DNA from: Nageia nagi
Lineage: Eukaryota; Pinophyta
DNA length: 64,000 nt
Reading direction: 5' to 3'
Assembly (NCBI GenBank): GCA_050084985.1
Contig: JBITNC010000001.1
Location: 141,174,001-141,238,000 of the forward strand
Shown: positions 11,491-22,680 of the stretch, piece by piece
Position numbering within the stretch: the first letter of the stretch is position 1
Layout: each line of letters opens with the position of its first letter
Notes under the pieces: generated by a model
What the model saw: only the letters and a program-made list of their open reading frames with translations
Database searches by the model: none
What the model was told of the DNA's origin: nothing
Translations under genes and position numbers: made by a program

Positions 11491-12125
11491 CATAGCTCCT
11501 TCAAGATAGCCTCCATAATCAAGAAGGTCAAGATGCATGCATAATGCTTCAACTCAAGAATAATGCAATAAGAGTCACTCTTGTTGTTAAAGTATTTACA
11601 ACCCTTATCCATAAGACTTGCATGATTGCATGAAAGTAGAAGACATACAACGATCATGTTGTTAGGGTTGATACCCAAGTGCTTCATTATATCAAAGAGT
11701 TTAAGGATATAATTATTGTAACCATGAATTTCATATCCTTCAATCATTGAAATCTATGTAATTGTGTTTCAATCATGCATTTGTCAAACAATTCCTAGGC
11801 ATTGTGTATTCTTCCACATTTTGCATACATGTCTATCAAGGCACTCATAACCACAACATTAGATGCAAAACCATTTTTAACTTCTTTTTTATTGATGTCC
11901 ATACCTTTTTTTAGAACTCTAATGGTGGTACATGCTGGAAGAATGTAGGAAAAGGTTACAGAGTTTGGTTTTACACATGATAATTACATTTGTTTAAAAG
12001 ACTCTAAGGCTTTTTCAAAAAACCCATTCTATGCATATCATGTGATCATTAAAGTCACAATGATAACATTTTTGCATACATGTGTATCAAGGCAATCACA
12101 ACCACAACATTCAATGCAAAACCAT
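11490..12125 (-). pseudogene. PPR repeat fragments at the right end of the array
   Basis: The frame at 11490-11747 reads 'MIEGYEIHGYNNYILKLF' and 'MIVVCLLLSCNHASLMDKG', a PPR motif pair matching the copies at 6248-6532 and 7559-7903. 11760-12125 holds 'ccacattttgcatacatgtc'-type DNA shared with 7370-7440 and 7920-7990 (encoding variants of LIDMYAKCGR). The array then stops in TAA-rich DNA. Confidence 0.7.
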
Positions 12126-12360
12126 TTTCAATTAATAATAAATAATTAATAATTACAATAATACAGTAATCATTTATAATAATCAATAATTAATAATATT
12201 ATAATATGATGATTAATAATTAATAATAAATAATATAATAATCAATCATTAATAATATAATCACTAATAATGTAATATAATCAATTATAATAATAATCAA
12301 TAATTAATAAATTATTAAATAAATATATTATAAATAAATCATTTATTTTTTAAATAATTT
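12126..12360. repeat. low-complexity (TAA)n-like tract
   Basis: Imperfect runs of 'taataataaataat' and 'aataatcaataatt'. There is no coding content. It separates the PPR array from the minisatellite to the right. Confidence 0.8.
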
Positions 12361-12369
12361 TTTTCAATG

Positions 12370-13060
12370 TTATACTTGATGTTATTAGCGACCCTAATTC
12401 CAATGCTAAGAGCGACACTAACCATATCTATGAAGCACCATAAATGTTCTCAAAATAATGCAATTTTTGAATTTATTATTAATGCTAAATTACTCTAAAT
12501 ATGACTTTATAGATGACTCCAAATGCATCTAATTATGATGCTATACCCAACGTAAAATAATGCAATATTCAGTGCAATATATGACTCCAAGCACCTCTAT
12601 TTGCAATGCTATATACAACATAAAATAACATTACATTTAAGATACTTTATAATGCCAAAGAAGCTCTATTCATGATGCTATATCCAATGTAAAATTATGC
12701 AATATGAAACATGATATATGATGTCAAGCACCTCTATTTGCAACTCTATCTTCAATGCAATATAGGATGCCAAGCACCTTTATTTGCGATGTTGTATCCA
12801 ACACAAAATGATACAATGTTTAATACAATTTATGATGCTAAAGCACCTTTATTTGCGATGTTATAGCCAACACAAAATGATGCAATATGTAATACTATAT
12901 ATGATGCCAAATACCTCTATATGCAACACTATCTTCAATGTAAAATACAACACAAGTGCCTCTATGTGTGATGCTATATCCAACATAAAATTATGCTATA
13001 CTTGATGTAATGCACAACTCCAAGCACTTTTATGTTCAACGATAAATGACACTATTGGTT
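12370..13060. repeat. degenerate minisatellite, possible CACTA subterminal repeats
   Basis: Units of roughly 75-85 bp share 'gcacctctatttgcgatg', 'tatccaacacaaaatgatg' and 'atatatgatgcc'. They are clearest from 12590 to 13030, with at least five copies. Subterminal repeats that bind TnpA are a hallmark of CACTA transposons, and this tract lies just inside a CACTA-like terminus at 13207. That link is inference; a simple minisatellite is the alternative. Confidence 0.6.
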
Positions 13061-13191
13061 AGCTCAAAAATTGATGCCCACATTGACATCTACATCGAGA
13101 ATTTATTTAGCATTAAAAATAGCATCATTTCATGAGCATACAAATAAAATAAATAACAAAGTGAAATGATGCGTACCCCAATGTTATTTTA

Positions 13192-13207
13192 TTTTATTAT
13201 AGTAGTG
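13192..13207. mobile_element. CACTA-like right terminus
   Basis: The reverse complement of this segment reads CACTACTATAATAAAA, matching the CACTA..TA-rich start expected of a CACTA (En/Spm) terminal inverted repeat. Immediately to the right, at 13208, the sequence becomes Ty3/gypsy RNase H coding, so this is a sharp boundary. No matching left terminus was recognised in the window; it may lie upstream of position 1 or have decayed. Confidence 0.5.
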
Positions 13208-13382
13208 AGAATACAAAGGATGAAAAGTTAATTCCTTATGAAGATTTATTTAAAGATATTTTGAGCTCTCATTTTGATCAATTATAAGTTAAAAATATTT
13301 TAAGAAACAATAATAGATTTGTTGATGTTATAACCAATGTTGTCTCTTTAACATCAATTATGGTTGAAGATGAAGATAGTGT
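13208..13382 (+). pseudogene. outer Ty3/gypsy element, RNase H fragment
   Basis: The translation reads 'KDEKLIPYEDLF', then 'NILRNNNRFVDVITN' and 'SIMVEDEDS'. It aligns with the inner element's own 'KDEKLQPCKELV', 'NILRNSNKFADAIAN' and 'ISIEDEET' at 19025-19190. It is therefore the same coding segment from a second element of the same lineage. It is cut on the left by the CACTA-like terminus and on the right by the inner LTR. Its continuation is at 22681. Confidence 0.75.
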
Positions 13383-14136
13383 TGAAACCTAATTTTGGTC
13401 CCCCTAAGGTGGCCCCGCTTAGGTGTTATACTATATTGATCTTATATCATATTGTTGGTATTATTCTTAGTCCTTTCTCATGTAATATTCTTATTCTTGT
13501 GTTAGGTACCCCAATGTAGGTGCTAGCCTTCCTAAAGGTAAATTAGAGGTTATCTTACCTTTATAAAGGCAAGTATGATTGCAAGGAAAATTATAAAGAT
13601 TTCAAATCTCAATAGCTAGTACCACTTTAAAGTTAAGTATTTCTTAACACTACCTATCGAGATTGGGATCTGTTATTAGGGGCATATATATATTATTCTA
13701 TATTTTTCAATTATATATTTGGATTGACTTATTCATCTTTTGTTGTGCTTGATCCTTGGTGGTGAACTCTACTTGGTTGGATGCCTTGCCTTCGCACTTT
13801 CATGTATGCCTATGCTATTATTACGAACCTAACATTCGCACTCCTATAAACATTTGCACTACCATTCTTTTTGTTATCCTATGTGAGGTATAACAAGTAT
13901 ATATATTTCACTTGATCCCTTTCTCTTTAGTATATATGTTTGTTATCTTGATATATTGATCCAATAATTTATTATTCGTTGTCACATTTACTATTATATT
14001 ATTGTTCATTTTCTCTTATTTCATTATTTATATGTTTATCTGAGTTAAATAACTAGTATAATACATAATCAAATGTTAAGTATTTTATTATAGTTTCTAC
14101 TTATGTTAAACTAGAGGTCACTAAAACATAACAACA
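13383..14136 (+). repeat. left LTR of the inner gypsy element
   Basis: Begins TGAAACCTAATTTTGG and ends AACATAACAACA. It shares with 21858-22680 the blocks 'ttatactatattgatctt', 'gccttcctaaa', 'tggttggatgcc' and 'ttaaataactag'. A weak primer-site-like word 'gttatcacaacaagagcc' occurs about 75 bp downstream (14210-14230), but the match to a tRNA-Met primer site is poor. Confidence 0.85.
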
Positions 14137-14309
14137 TATTAACACCTTCATTCTATAGCATATCCTTCTCTTAATTAGGGTTGGAAATAAGTTCTCTCGA
14201 ACCTATCCATAATTTTGTTATCACAACAAGAGCCCTAGTGTTTTTTTTTAGAATTTGATCATAAGGTTTTGTGAGTATGGCATATATGGTGAGCATTTCT
14301 CATGAGATA

Positions 14310-15060
14310 TGGCTAAACTAATTAAAATGCCCAAGTTTTGATCCATTCTTGCAAAGGCATCTAAACCAATAAACCATGACAACTATAGCACCAATGTTGT
14401 CATAAGTGCCAATGATACTTTCAATGCCAATGCTGGGCATGCTAATCCATTTGTCAAAACTTACATATTTGAGCAATTTAAATTGTTGGAAATGAAGGTA
14501 CACTTGTTCCATAATTAGTTTGGAATGAGTGTTATAAATATAGAATATCAAGGCAATCCTTTGAGCTTAGAATTTTGTAATGCAATCCTCATGAACATTG
14601 AAGCATGAAAGTGTTTTTACAACTTGGCACCAAGATTTATTACTTCATATTAGGAATTAAAGGATCAATTTAAGTTTCATTTTAGATTCAATGTTAAGAA
14701 ACTAGTGGATTTTAAAGATCTCGTTCATTTCAAAGAAGGTAAGATAGAAAAATTGGACAAATTTTCCACTAGATATGTGAAGAGTTGGAGGTAAATGGAT
14801 TAAACCATGGATAAAAAGTTCATTGCAAAGGTATTTCTTAATAACATTAATCTTATTCTTGGAGCTTGTGTTCTTGATTATGTTAAAGTTCCATTTATAT
14901 ATATGGTTCATATGCTTATTAAGAAATAAAGATACATGTTAAAATCCAATCAACTCAAGTACACGTCCTCTTCAACTAAAGATAATGGTAGGAAGCTATA
15001 CCAAAAGAAAGATGACACTTTTGTAAATATTATTGAACATATAACCTAAGATAAGAATCA
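14310..15060 (+). pseudogene. gag remnant of the inner gypsy element
   Basis: The plus-strand translation has a gag-like capsid character: 'MAKLIKMPKF', 'FVKTYIFEQFKLLEMKVH', 'DQFKFHFRFNVKKLVDF', 'EKLDKFSTRYVKSWR' and 'LNNINLILGACVLDYVK'. These match the plant Ty3 capsid pattern 'L..QF...F....' followed by a region rich in Lys and Asp. Stops interrupt it at several points. A zinc-knuckle-like stretch may lie near 15190-15270 ('CTYHQVKGHHT..C'). Confidence 0.65.
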
Positions 15061-15779
15061 AGAAAATAAACATGAGAGTGTCAAAGATAAGTATCCACTT
15101 CGCATGACTCCTAGTATAATATTAGAGGATTACGTTGCAAAACATATAATAAAGAGATTTCAAGGAAAATAATATTGTCCTAATGATGACAAACTACATT
15201 GGTACAAGGAGAGTACATTTTGTACATATCATCAAGTTAAGGGACATCATACACTAGGTTGTTATGCCATGAGAAAAGTCTTAAAATAACTTATAGATAA
15301 TGGAATAATATCCTATGATCTAATGATGTGATTATGGTGAAAGATAAAGATCTCTTGCCTGTTAACATGGTAAATATGATAATTTATGATGACAATAGTG
15401 AACCAATCAAGTTTGATGATGAATCAAGTGAAGATTAAGAATCATATATAAATTCAAATTCAGAACCAAAAAAATAAAAGGTATGCCATACCACAACATG
15501 AAGTAAAAAAGGTATTCCTAATCCTATTTCTACTGTAAAATAAGTACCTTATACAACTTTTATTAAAAAAAGAAGAAGATAAATGCAAGAAGAATGTTAT
15601 TCAAATTTTGAAAAATACTAATGCTAATATCAGTTCACTTGAGTTATTTAAAACATTTGAAGAACATATATTGACTTTATTTGAATTTCTTAGTGGCATA
15701 GATGTTGATACTAACATTTCAACAAGCACTTTGGTAGGAGTGGTTGATTGTTTTAAGTAGGAACTAACCTTTACCAAAG

Positions 15780-16110
15780 ATGAGATTCTTAGCTAAGAGG
15801 TCATTGATAAACATTTAGGGATACACATTCATGTCAAAATCATGGGAAAAATAGTTTTAAATGCATTAATTGATGATGGCGTAGGTTTGAACATATGCTC
15901 TCTAGAATTCTTACAAAATTTTGGAGATAAATTGATGAATAGATTGCAACAAAAAAGGTACAATATTATAGGTTTTGATAATGGAAGAAGATTGTGCATA
16001 GATCATATAATCATTCCTATTTAGTTTGGACATAAAACTATAGATGTTACAACATATGTTCTTTACAAGAAGGTGCCTTTAATATCCTTCTTGGTAAGAC
16101 TACGGATTCA
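15780..16110 (+). pseudogene. aspartic protease remnant of the inner gypsy element
   Basis: The frame at 15842-16024 contains 'NALIDDGVGLNICSLEFL', corresponding to the retropepsin motif usually written A(L/I)(L/I)D(T/N)GS(S/G)xNxxP. The catalytic Asp remains, but the following TGS or NGS is replaced by DGV. It is followed by 'NIIGFDNGRR', as expected for the flap region. A stop at 16022 breaks it from the rest of pol. Confidence 0.7.
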
Positions 16111-17570
16111 TCCAATGAGTTGCATATAATCTATCCTTCATAGATTGTTAAAATCTAACCATGAAGGAAAATAGTATGTTATAAAAGTTGTAGATGATCC
16201 CACATGCGTGATTAGGAGCATTGTAAATGTTATCATCCCTTATAAATACATAGAGATATAATAAGATTTAGAAGAATATGAAAATGATGATAGTATGTAG
16301 TTATAGAAAGAAATAAGTGTTGGTACCTATGCAATCAACCAGAAGGTGATCAAAGCAGATATCAAATTTTTTAGATAGACCACTTCTTCATAGAAACATC
16401 AATACTCACATCGATGATAGCATTCTCACCAGTACCAATGTGCGTACTCATATGATAGTGAGTGCTCACATTGCATTACTTATTTGAAATGTGGCCATTA
16501 TCAGTCTCAATTCGAAGATGACAAAATGAAGGAGGTGTTGTATAATATTGATACATTAGAATCTACTACAAAAAGTGATGATGAATCTAAATAATGGCTA
16601 CTTATGCAAAATTCAACAAAAAGGCTAGAGCTATAAAATATCATGCACCATTGATCCCATAATATATGGAATCATGACACTACAAAGATCAATTTTTAAG
16701 CAAATCTAAGTAAGGTATTGAAGAATTACTTACAAACATGTTCAACTCAAATTCAAGAAAAAAAGGAATTGGAGCAAAATATAATAATGAGTCTTTAGTT
16801 TTCAACTAATACTAAGGATGAATTAGGATCAAAATTAAATAAGCAAGCAATAAATATGGTTGAATTGGTCCTTGACACACCAAAGGTGGCTAGATCACAT
16901 AGGAGGATGTGTGCTTGCACTAGAGGTATCTCTAACATTGTAGTAAACATTCACATTGAAGACATAAAATGAGATTCTAGCTACCCCCTATTAGAAAAAA
17001 TAGTTCCAAGGTCTATGCATATGTTCGAGATGGATGTTGCACTTATGCATATGTTGGGGGATTGATATAAGTTTAACAACTTAGATCCAAAGAGATAAGG
17101 AAAATGAGCATTCCATTCTCATGCATATTTTGGAGAGGAGATGGATGATATAATAGGTTTATCCTTTATACACTAGCCTACTTTCATCTTTTCTCAAGTA
17201 GGAGTAGGCTAAGTAGCTAGGGATGTGTGTGTGTGTGTGTGTGTTTGTGTCATGTTTTTTCTTATGATATAATAGTCCTACTTGGGATATTGCCTAATCT
17301 TTCTATAGCTGATGATGAAATACCTTGGTTGAATGAACCTCTAGTTGAAATAGACATTGGTACTAAAGATGTACTATGCATATTTCATATTGGAAATGGA
17401 ATTATTGGTGATGACAAGGTCAAATATCAAATATTTCTAAAAGATTTTGGGGATATGTTTGCTTGGTAATATATTGAAATGGAAGGATTGGATCTTGCCT
17501 TTAAGACTCATAATTTGGTTGTTCATGAGCATGTTAAACATGTAAAATAGAAAAGAAGGCCTACACATCA
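16111..17570 (+). other. pol spacer with stops and a (GT)n tract
   Basis: Connector between protease and reverse transcriptase, heavily interrupted. 17224-17256 is a (TG)n microsatellite inside the element. The frame at 17227-17469 ends 'KYQIFLKDFGDMFAW', the conserved lead-in to gypsy reverse transcriptase (usual form: ..LLKEFKDVFAW). Confidence 0.55.
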
Positions 17571-17579
17571 CAAGCATGT

Positions 17580-18130
17580 TTTGCTAGCCAAGAAGGAAAT
17601 AAATAAACATGATAAGGTTGGTTTCATTGAACCTATTGATTACACACCATGGCTATCCAACATTGTTCCTACAATGAAACCAAATTGAGAAATTAGATGT
17701 TGTACAAATTTTAGATATTTGAATAAGGCATGTCTTTAAGATAATTTTCCATTTCCACACATTAAAATAATTATAGATTCTACTATATGCCACAAAATGT
17801 TATCTTTAATGGATGGTTTTCAGGTTACAATAAGATAAAGATCAATAAAGAAGATCATCACAAGACTTCCTTCACTACTCCTTGGGGAATATTTTGTTGG
17901 GTAACCATGCCCTTTGGCCTCAAGAATGTTGGAATCACATATCAAAGAGCAATGATAACTATGTTTCATGATTTGATTCATAAATCAATTGAGATACATG
18001 TTGATAATATTCTTGCTAAATATGAGAAAAAAGAGGATCATTTAGGATATTTAAGGGCTATATTTAATAAAATGAGATAGTTTAATTTGAAGCTTAACTT
18101 TAATAAGTGTGTTTTTAGGGTATCAAGTGG
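17580..18130 (+). pseudogene. reverse transcriptase remnant of the inner gypsy element
   Basis: The motifs in order are 'FIEPIDYTPWLSNIVP', 'IRCCTNFRYLNKAC', 'DNFPFPHIKII', 'HHKTSFTTPWGIFCW', 'MPFGLKNVGITYQRAM' and 'IEIHVDNILAKYE'. These are the ordered blocks of Ty3 reverse transcriptase. The catalytic YVDD box reads HVDN (codons 17997-18008), so a metal-binding Asp and the Tyr are lost. Several stops and at least one frameshift near 17800 occur. Confidence 0.9.
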
Positions 18131-18149
18131 AAAATTGCTATGATACATT

Positions 18150-18837
18150 CTATCTATAAGAGGAATAGAAATTGATCCCAATAAGTTAAAAGCTATCATG
18201 GACATACCTCCTCCTAGGAATAACAAATAACTTCAAAGTTTGCAAGGAAAATTACAAGCAATCAAAACATTTATAGCTCAGTTGGGGGATATAAAAGCAA
18301 CTTTATATCACTTGATCAAGAAAGAAAACAAGTTTATTTGGATTGAAGAATGTAAAAAAGTATTTGATGATATCAAAAGGTACTACTTACTTAATCCTCC
18401 TATTTTACAACCCATTGATTATTAAATGCATTTATATTTGTATATTTCAACTACAAATCATGTTGTAGGAACTATTTTGATACAAATTGATAACGAAAAC
18501 AAAGAAAGGGTTGTGTATTATCTGTCTAAAATATTGCATGATGTAGAAATAAGGTGTACTCCAATTAAGAAGTTGTGTAATGCCATTGTATATACTAATA
18601 AAAAAAATAAGATATCATATGATTACTAATACCACTTATGTAGTAGATCAAGTTGATCCATTAAGGTATATACTTTCTAAAACTCAATTACAAGGAAGAA
18701 TTACCAAATGGATAATGGAATTACAAGAATTTGATCTCATCTACATGTTTCAAAAGGAACTCAAAGGACAAGTTATTACGAATATGTTAGCTAAAGCACC
18801 ATGTGAAAATTCTACTCCAAGCAAAGAACAACTTTAA
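18150..18837 (+). pseudogene. first RNase H remnant (gypsy type)
   Basis: The reading frames give 'QGKLQAIKTFIAQLGD', 'LNPPILQPIDY', 'LYLYISTTNHVVGTILIQ', 'RVVYYLSKILHDVEIR', 'DPLRYILSKTQLQGRITKW' and 'LQEFDLIYM'. This is the normal Ty3 order of RT connection and RNase H. A stop at 18423 and a shift near 18600 break it. Confidence 0.85.
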
Positions 18838-18859
18838 GATGAACATGTGGCATGGGTTG

Positions 18860-19200
18860 AGGGAGATGATGAGCAAAAATGGACACTCTATTTTGATGGT
18901 TCTAAGTTCCTAAAAGGGTTCAAGGTAGGTTTCAAGGTTTCTATGAATTTGAGTATCGATAATCTATAAGTATATGATGATTCACAACTTGTTATCAATC
19001 AAATAAATGAAGTTTACAATAAAAAAGATGAAAAGCTACAACCATGCAAGGAGTTGGTAACAAAGATGGTAGAAAGATGCTTTTAAAAGGTTTAATTTGA
19101 GAATATTCTAAGAAACAGTAACAAATTTGCGGATGCCATCGCCAATACCACTTATTTGATGCCTATTTCCATTGAAGATGAAGAAACTATTATCAAAATA
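18860..19200 (+). pseudogene. second (additional) RNase H remnant
   Basis: 'KWTLYFDGSKFLKGFKVGF' is the start of the additional RNase H domain found in Tat-lineage plant gypsy elements (typical form W.L.(F/V)DGSS...G.G.G). It is followed by 'VYDDSQLVINQINEVY' with the DSxLV..Q motif, then 'NILRNSNKFADAIAN', where the last D..A(D/N) pattern is expected. Stops at about 18970 and 19086 inactivate it. This domain is the basis for calling the element Tat-like. Confidence 0.75.
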
Positions 19201-19379
19201 AACACTCTTAAGAATCATTCCTTGGTAGATAAGGTGACCTTTATCAATTTCTTTGAGCAAGAACCAATTATATGTGTTATTCTTCCATTAAATTAATGGT
19301 ATGTTGATATATACAACTTTTTGAAAATGGAAATATTTTGGATTCATATCACATTAAATTTTTTAAACAAAAACTCAAG

Positions 19380-20420
19380 TGAAAGACAACAAGGTATGTC
19401 ATTATCGGTGATATTCTTTACAAAAGATGTTTTTCTAAAACATTGCTTAGATGTTTAACTAAAAAAGAAACTAGTAAAGCTATGGAACAAGTGCATGATA
19501 TCATAAGTGGAGGGCACTTTAATGGTAAGATTATATTTAATAAGTTGTTAAGATTAGGTTATTATTAACCATCTATGGAAAAAGATTGCATACTTCATAT
19601 TAAGAAATATGATAAATGTCAAAAGCATGCTAACTTAAGATTAGCTCCTTCAAATGAGTTACCTAAAATGATCTCTCCTTGGTCATTTTCTATTTGGTAT
19701 TTGAATTTGGTTGGGTTATTAATCCTAAATCTAGTGAATATCATAAGTTTATTTTGGTTTCTATTGAGTATTTTCCCAAGTGGACAGAAGTAGTACCTTT
19801 GAGATCATCTAAGGTTATTTAAATTGTGAAATTTTTGATTGATAATATCATTACAAGAATTGATGTTCCATCTCACATAATCATGGACAATGGTAGCAAT
19901 TTTAGAAGAAAGCATATCAAGGAATTCTAGAAGGCATTTAAGATAAAGCAAAAGTTCTCATCAAGATACTATCCTTGACCCAATGGAAAATTTGTAGCAA
20001 CCAACAATACCATCATAAATATTTTATGCAAGATTGTCAAAAAGCATCAAGGAGATTGACATTCATAGCTAATATATGCACTATGGGCTTATAGAACAAG
20101 CATCGAATCAACAATAGTATGTACTCTATTTTCATTATAAGTTTATAGGGATGATTCAATACTTCCATTAGAGCACATAAAAAAATAATTAAGAAATCAT
20201 ATGGATAGAAAATAAGACCAAGAGAATTTCAGGCTGGTGATTTGGTTCTCAAGGAAAATCATCAAAAAATACATGTTGAGAAAGAAGATAAAGGTAAATT
20301 TGAAACAAATTGGATTGGTCTATACATCATCAAGATAAAATATCCCAATGAAGCATACAAATTAGCAACTATTGATAGAAAAAGAAGATAGAGAATCCTA
20401 TCATGTATTTTTTCAGTCTT
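19380..20420 (+). pseudogene. integrase remnant of the inner gypsy element
   Basis: The zinc-binding region reads 'ISGGHFNGKI' followed by 'HIKKYDKCQKHANLRLAP' (HHCC type). The catalytic core follows in broken frames: 'DNGSNF', then the 'SSRYYP' equivalent, the 'NGKF' equivalent, and 'YALWAYRTSIEST' in DNA near 20080-20120. C-terminal words 'GDLVLKEN' and 'DRKRR' run to about 20395. Many stops. Confidence 0.75.
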
Positions 20421-20424
20421 ATTC

Positions 20425-21857
20425 AATCAATAGCTTGCTCAAATATCTAAGATCATCTCCTCAGCCTCATTTATGTTCCTCTGTTATCCTAGCACTAGCA
20501 TTAGTCTTCTATTTATTTTTTAGTTATGTATCTTAGCACTTGCACTAGTTCATATTATGATTTATGATTTGCAAAAACTACTATAAAGTTAGTGGTCTCA
20601 AATACATCTTTTTGTTTAATACTTCATGTAAATTAAGATTATGAGAATGCCATGGTTCAATTTCCTAATTTGAGTTTATCAGTCATACAATTGATGCCTT
20701 GAGGAAAGGGTAAACCTTTTTTTTTTTAAATTGTAGTTTATTCATATTTCTTCATCAACATCTCAGTATAAAACATATTCTTAGATCAATGGCCTCAATG
20801 ACCATAACATCCACATTAATCATGGCAATAATGCTAACCTTAGCATCTATGCTGGGCACCATATTCCCATCAGAATCATAAATGGTAAGGTAAGGTATCA
20901 TTTTCTATTATATTCCTAATATTTTTATATCCATAACAAATATATGCATATTGTCTACTTTATCATGTTCTTGTTATGATCATATTATATTACTTCATTT
21001 GGAAATATTGTCATGTCCTTGTTGGGTGGATGTTAAATAACCATTACTAATTTATGATCATATCTTTGTTGGGTGGATGTTAAATAACCATCAATGATTT
21101 ATGATAATATTCTTGTTGGGTGGATATTAAATAAGTATCCTTGTTATTATTTTATGATCATTATATTTTAAAATATGACAACCCTATGGGTTTAGCATTT
21201 ATCATATTGTATGTATTTAGTAGGAAGACATTGATAAAAACCCATATTCTAGAATATGGTAACCCCTTTGGGTTGTGCATCTATCACTTATGATAGTTCA
21301 TTATGATCATATGTATGCATCCATGAATGAAGCACTAGGTATTTCTATGATAATTTGTATCTATGAATAGGATATTTAGTGCTTTCATGATGATGTTATA
21401 TTATATTAATTTTATCCTTACTCTTTATTGTTATATCATTTGTGATGAAATAATATGTATGAGTCCATGAATGGGATGCTTGATTCTAATGTGATGATTT
21501 TTATCCATGAATAAGGAATTGATTATTATCATGATGATATCATGCACTTATGATGATTATTGCTCTCATTATCATTGCCACATCTTTTAGAGTTTATCAT
21601 CACATATATATTTGAAAGGTGATATTTTTTGTCTCTCCTTTTTTAGGTTATTATTTACTCTTGGTTATTCTAATTACATATATATCCATTCCACTTCATA
21701 ACCAAGGCAAATAGGGGGTAACATATATCATTAATCCTTTATGATTAGATAGTTCGACAACAAAACTAGGGAAGTATAAATTTTATCTTCTCTTTATTTT
21801 TTTCTTCCTTTGCAAGCATAATTTCATTTTATTATACTTGCAAAGGGGTGCATCTAT
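20425..21857 (+). other. non-coding 3' region and polypurine tract of the inner gypsy element
   Basis: No gene seen. A 47-bp unit ('ttgttgggtggatgttaaat') is repeated three times at about 21015-21160. 'tccatgaat' words recur at 21310-21520. Just before the right LTR, 'gcaaaggggtg' at 21840-21850 is a plausible polypurine tract for plus-strand priming. Confidence 0.6.
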
Positions 21858-22680
21858 TGACACCTAATTTTGGTCCCCTTAAGGTGTCCCTACTTAGGTG
21901 TTATACTATATTGATCTTATATCATATTGTTGGTGTTATTCTTGGTCCTTTTTCATGTAATCTCCTTATTCTTATGATAGGTATCCCAACATCGATGCTT
22001 GCCTTCCTAAAGGGAAATTGGAGGTTATCTTGCATATATAAAGGTAAGTATGATTGTAGGAAAAGTTATCAAGATTTCAAATTTTTATAGCTAGTACCAC
22101 TTCAAAGTTCAGGTGTTTCTTAACTTTGCCTTTTGATATTGGAATCTTATTACCACAAGCATATTTGTTATTCTATATTTCATAATTATATGATTGGCTT
22201 GACTTGTTGATCTTCTACTATGGTTAATCCTTGGTGGAGAACTATACTTGGTTAGATGCCTAGTGTCCACACTTTCGTGCATTCTCGTATTATTATTTCA
22301 AACCTAATATCCACACTCTTGCAAGCATCTATGTTGCCATTTTTTTGCTATTCTCCATGGGGTTCGTACATCAAGGTCATTTATCTTAAGCAAGTTCTTA
22401 TCTACATATAATCAACTTCTCCCAGGTAAGATCTAACATGTATTTATCTTTCACTCGATCCCTTTCTTTTTATTGCATACATTTGTTATCTTGATACCTT
22501 GATCTAATAATCTATTATTCACTATCACATTTTTTATTAGATTATTGTTCATTTCATGCTATTTCATTATCTATATATTTATCTAAGTTAAATAACTAGG
22601 ATAATACATAATCACATGTTAAATGTTTTATTATAATTTCTACTTAGGTTATCCTAGGGGTAATTAAAAACATAATAACA
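21858..22680 (+). repeat. right LTR of the inner gypsy element
   Basis: Begins TGACACCTAATTTTGG right after the purine-rich tract and ends AACATAATAACA. It is longer than the left LTR by about 70 bp, around 22360-22435. From 22681 the sequence continues the outer gypsy element's coding DNA. Confidence 0.85.

Larger units (their letters stand above)
13383..22680 (+). mobile_element. Ty3/gypsy LTR retrotransposon, Tat-like, inserted in another gypsy element
   Basis: A 9.3-kb element with LTRs at 13383-14136 and 21858-22680, both opening TGaxACCTAATTTTGG and ending in ACA. The internal order is gag, protease, reverse transcriptase, RNase H, a second RNase H, integrase, then a 1.4-kb non-coding 3' region with a purine-rich tract before the right LTR. 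A second RNase H between the usual one and integrase is known from the Tat/Ogre lineage. The LTRs differ at many sites, and the right one has about 70 bp more, so the insertion is old. Every coding domain carries stops. Flanks are the outer gypsy element at 13208-13382 and 22681-24060. No clean target duplication was seen (agtgt on the left, aatac on the right). Confidence 0.85.
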
